A stretch of DNA of 7,125 nt from Bacillota bacterium. GTDB taxonomy: Bacteria > Bacillota > Dethiobacteria > DTU022. Every line of letters begins with the position of its first letter. Position 1 is the stretch's first letter. Where the stretch lies: assembly GCA_012727685.1 (NCBI GenBank), contig JAAYGO010000155.1, positions 1-7,125 of the forward strand, written 5' to 3'. Position numbers and translations under genes: made by a program. Below, in pieces: positions 5,989 to 7,125 of this stretch. Below the pieces are notes generated by a model. That model searched no databases. It was not told where the DNA came from and worked only from the letters and a program-made list of their open reading frames with translations.

Positions 5989-6711
5989 CTACTCAAGGTC
6001 AATGTTAGTGTAGACATTCTGCACATCATCATGCTCATCCAGTTCTTCGATTAGTTTTAAGACCACGTCCTTGTTTTCTTCACTTACGGCCATGGTATTC
6101 TTGGGCAGATAAACGATTTCCGCGCTTTCGACCGAAACCCGTCCATTACAGTAATTACGCACTGATTCCAGATCTTCGGGGGCTGTGATCATCTCGTAAC
6201 AATCCTTTTCCGGGTAGACATTTTCCGCCCCTGCTTCCATGGCTAATTCGAGTAATTTCTCTTCATCCACCCCGTCGGTTTTCGGGATTACCAAGAGACC
6301 CTTTAAGGCAAACATCCAGGACACACAGCCTGTTTCCCCAAGGTTTCCTCCGTTACGGGAAAAAATATGTCGTATTTCACTTCCTGTCCGGTTCCGGTTA
6401 TCGGTTAATGTCTCCACCAAGCAGGCCACTCCGCCGGGACCGTAACCCTCATAAAGAATATTTTCGTACTGCGCGCTTCCAACTTCTCCCAGACCGCGCT
6501 TTATCGCCCGGTTAATATTGTCAGCCGGCATGTTTACTGCTTTTGCTTTATTAATCGCCAGACGCAACCGGAAATTACTTTCCGGATCACCGCCTCCGGC
6601 CCGGGCCGCTGTCATAATTTCCTTGACCATTTTGGAAAAAACCTTGGCTTTCTGCGCATCGGACTGCGCTTTACGATGTTTAATATTGGACCATTTCGAA
6701 TGACCGGCCAC
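5989..6711 (-). CDS. yebC: YebC/TACO1-family protein (translation/transcription factor)
   Basis: The protein has 240 residues, the full length of the family, and ends with TAG at 5989-5991. With the GTG start at 6711 it begins AGHSKWSNIKHRKAQ after the initiator, exactly the conserved YebC N-terminus. The frame also contains an ATG at 6732 that would add seven residues, but AAAGGGGG at 6720-6727 lies inside that extension and is spaced 8 bases from the GTG. Other conserved stretches are EGYGPGG (88-94), TDNRNRT (103-109) and GGNLGETGCVSWMF (121-134). YebC proteins were long described as DNA-binding regulators (PmpR), and more recent work links the family to relief of ribosome stalling, as with mitochondrial TACO1. 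This is a cytosolic housekeeping gene, convergent with the kinase gene and functionally unrelated to that operon. It stands alone here, without the ruvC neighbour often seen. Confidence 0.96.
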   Translation of the reverse strand: MAGHSKWSNIKHRKAQSDAQKAKVFSKMVKEIMTAARAGGGDPESNFRLRLAINKAKAVNMPADNINRAIKRGLGEVGSAQYENILYEGYGPGGVACLVETLTDNRNRTGSEIRHIFSRNGGNLGETGCVSWMFALKGLLVIPKTDGVDEEKLLELAMEAGAENVYPEKDCYEMITAPEDLESVRNYCNGRVSVESAEIVYLPKNTMAVSEENKDVVLKLIEELDEHDDVQNVYTNIDLE

Positions 6712-6719
6712 TGCAACTT

Positions 6720-6727
6720 CCCCCTTT
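6720..6727 (-). promoter_or_regulatory. Ribosome binding site AAAGGGGG deciding the yebC GTG start
   Basis: On the minus strand AAAGGGGG lies 8 bases before GTG 6711. It overlaps codons of the longer ATG 6732 version, which has no comparable ribosome site, so the shorter start is correct. Confidence 0.8.
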
Positions 6728-6788
6728 GGCATCCGGCACCTTGAAAAAAATAAAAATCACTACCGGATTTTTTTATGTTATTGTAATA

Positions 6789-6820
6789 ACAATTTTAAGC
6801 CCTTACAATTTTAAACCCTT
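6789..6820. repeat. Tandem duplication, 2 x 16 bp
   Basis: ACAATTTTAAGCCCTT (6789-6804) is followed without gap by ACAATTTTAAACCCTT (6805-6820), a 15 of 16 match, and then by an AT dinucleotide run. It lies at the predicted 5' end of the yebC transcript, just downstream of the minus-strand -10. It could be a slippage duplication or a doubled binding site. Confidence 0.7.
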
Positions 6821-6831
6821 ATATATATATA

Positions 6832-6860
6832 ATACTATCAAATTCAACCCGCTTGGTCAA
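6832..6860 (-). promoter_or_regulatory. Predicted sigma-A promoter of yebC
   Basis: On the minus strand there is a -35 TTGACC (6855-6860), a 17-base spacer and a -10 TAGTAT (6832-6837). The start would be near 6825, giving a leader of about 115 bases that contains the tandem 16-bp repeat. The TATA-rich run just downstream offers alternative -10 boxes. Confidence 0.5.
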
Positions 6861-6961
6861 TTTTCCTGAATTTAAGCCGCTAATTCAGTACAATTCGTAC
6901 CGGCCGGGTACCATAAAAGCCGTACAATGGGCGGTGTAAATTCTCCCACCTGCACCAGCTC

Positions 6962-6990
6962 TTTATAAATGTGTATTGATTAGATATAAT
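6962..6990 (+). promoter_or_regulatory. Predicted promoter of the PHP-domain gene
   Basis: A perfect -10 TATAAT (6985-6990) has a weak -35 TTTATA (6962-6967) at 17 bases. Transcription would start near 6997, only about 25 bases before the gene. The -10 is inside a small inverted repeat, GATAT (6983-6987) and ATATC (6992-6996). Confidence 0.5.
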
Positions 6991-7010
6991 AATATCGACC
7001 ACTGAAAACT

Positions 7011-7015
7011 GGAGG
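7011..7015 (+). promoter_or_regulatory. Ribosome binding site GGAGG favouring a TTG start
   Basis: GGAGG ends 6 bases before TTG 7022 but 15 bases before ATG 7031 in the same frame. The spacing favours initiation at TTG. Confidence 0.55.
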
Positions 7016-7021
7016 CAGAAT

Positions 7022-7125
7022 TTGTCGATCATGAACGAGTATTATTACGACACCCATGTTCATACCTCTGAAAGCAGTCTCTGCGGAAAAGTTACCGGTC
7101 AACAAGTGGCCCGGCTTTATAAAGC
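7022..7125 (+). CDS. PHP-domain metal-dependent phosphoesterase, N-terminal fragment
   Basis: Only the first 34 codons are in the window; the gene runs off the right edge. The N-terminus contains YYYDTHVHTSESSLCGKV, in which D-T-H-V-H-T is the first metal-binding motif of the PHP superfamily (H12 and H14, counting from the TTG start). The family includes histidinol phosphatases, RNA/DNA 5'-3' phosphoesterases and polymerase-associated domains, and the fragment is too short to choose among them. The TTG at 7022 is preferred because GGAGG at 7011-7015 is properly spaced; ATG 7031 is the alternative and would shorten the protein by three residues. It has its own promoter and is divergent from yebC. 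Confidence 0.75.
   Translation, partial: MSIMNEYYYDTHVHTSESSLCGKVTGQQVARLYK

Larger units (their letters stand above)
6712..7021. other. AT-rich divergent intergenic region between yebC and the PHP gene
   Basis: This 310-base gap has no convincing ORF. It holds the yebC ribosome site (6720-6727), a weak inverted pair ATCCGG/CCGGAT (6731-6736 and 6763-6768) followed by T's on the plus strand, a tandem 16-bp duplication (6789-6820) and an AT dinucleotide run (6821-6830). It also holds a minus-strand promoter (6832-6860), a short GTACC/GGTAC inverted repeat (6897-6911) and a plus-strand promoter (6962-6990). I see no tRNA or known riboswitch. Bases 6861-6960 hold nothing else that I can support. 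Confidence 0.6.

Noticed and set aside
5872..6054. Plus-strand 60-codon open frame after the kinase
   Set aside because: It begins inside the hairpin that closes the operon, ends inside yebC, and has no family features.
6731..6774. Plus-strand terminator-like ATCCGG/CCGGAT with a T run
   Set aside because: The stem is only 6 bp with a 26-base loop, and no plus-strand gene ends there; as a yebC leader structure it is also weak.
5941..6905. Nine-base inverted repeat GGCCGGTAC (5941-5949) and GTACCGGCC (6897-6905) flanking yebC
   Set aside because: A 9-bp match is expected many times by chance in a window of this size; there is no transposase or target duplication.

Overview
The window looks like chromosomal DNA of a Gram-positive bacterium, most likely a member of the Bacillota (Clostridia- or Limnochordia-like). 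This rests on strong purine-rich Shine-Dalgarno sites (AAGGGGG, AAAGGAGG), mixed GTG/TTG/ATG starts, sigma-A-type promoters in AT-rich gaps, and an RpiR-controlled catabolic cluster. I see no mobile element, CRISPR array, tRNA or rRNA. The taxonomic placement is inference.

Bases 1-5919 hold a complete-looking catabolic locus, except that the regulator runs off the left edge. A MurR/RpiR-family regulator (minus strand, 5' end at 528) is divergent from a four-gene plus-strand operon: a D-2-hydroxyacid dehydrogenase (790-1884), a class II (Zn) ketose-phosphate aldolase of the FBA/GatY/IolJ family (1921-2766), a GntP-family sugar-acid permease (2882-4240) and an FGGY-family carbohydrate kinase (4333-5847). 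Each strand of the 261-base divergent gap has a good sigma-A promoter, with several palindromes that could be operators. The permease and kinase genes are separated by a strong terminator-like hairpin. The operon ends at a long-stem hairpin at 5853-5919.

Taken together, the genes predict uptake of a sugar acid by the permease, ATP-dependent phosphorylation by the kinase, retro-aldol cleavage to DHAP plus a short aldehyde acid, and a dehydrogenase step either on the intact acid or on the cleavage product. The exact substrate cannot be read from the sequence. The set does not match a standard gluconate, hexuronate, inositol or C4-sugar-acid operon that I can name, so it is a candidate for an undescribed sugar-acid route.

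Bases 5989-6711 (minus strand) encode YebC/TACO1, an unrelated housekeeping gene that is convergent to the kinase. A 310-base AT-rich gap (6712-7021) carries a yebC promoter, a tandem 16-bp duplication and a promoter for a rightward gene. That gene begins at about 7022, encodes a PHP-domain metal-dependent phosphoesterase and is cut by the right edge.
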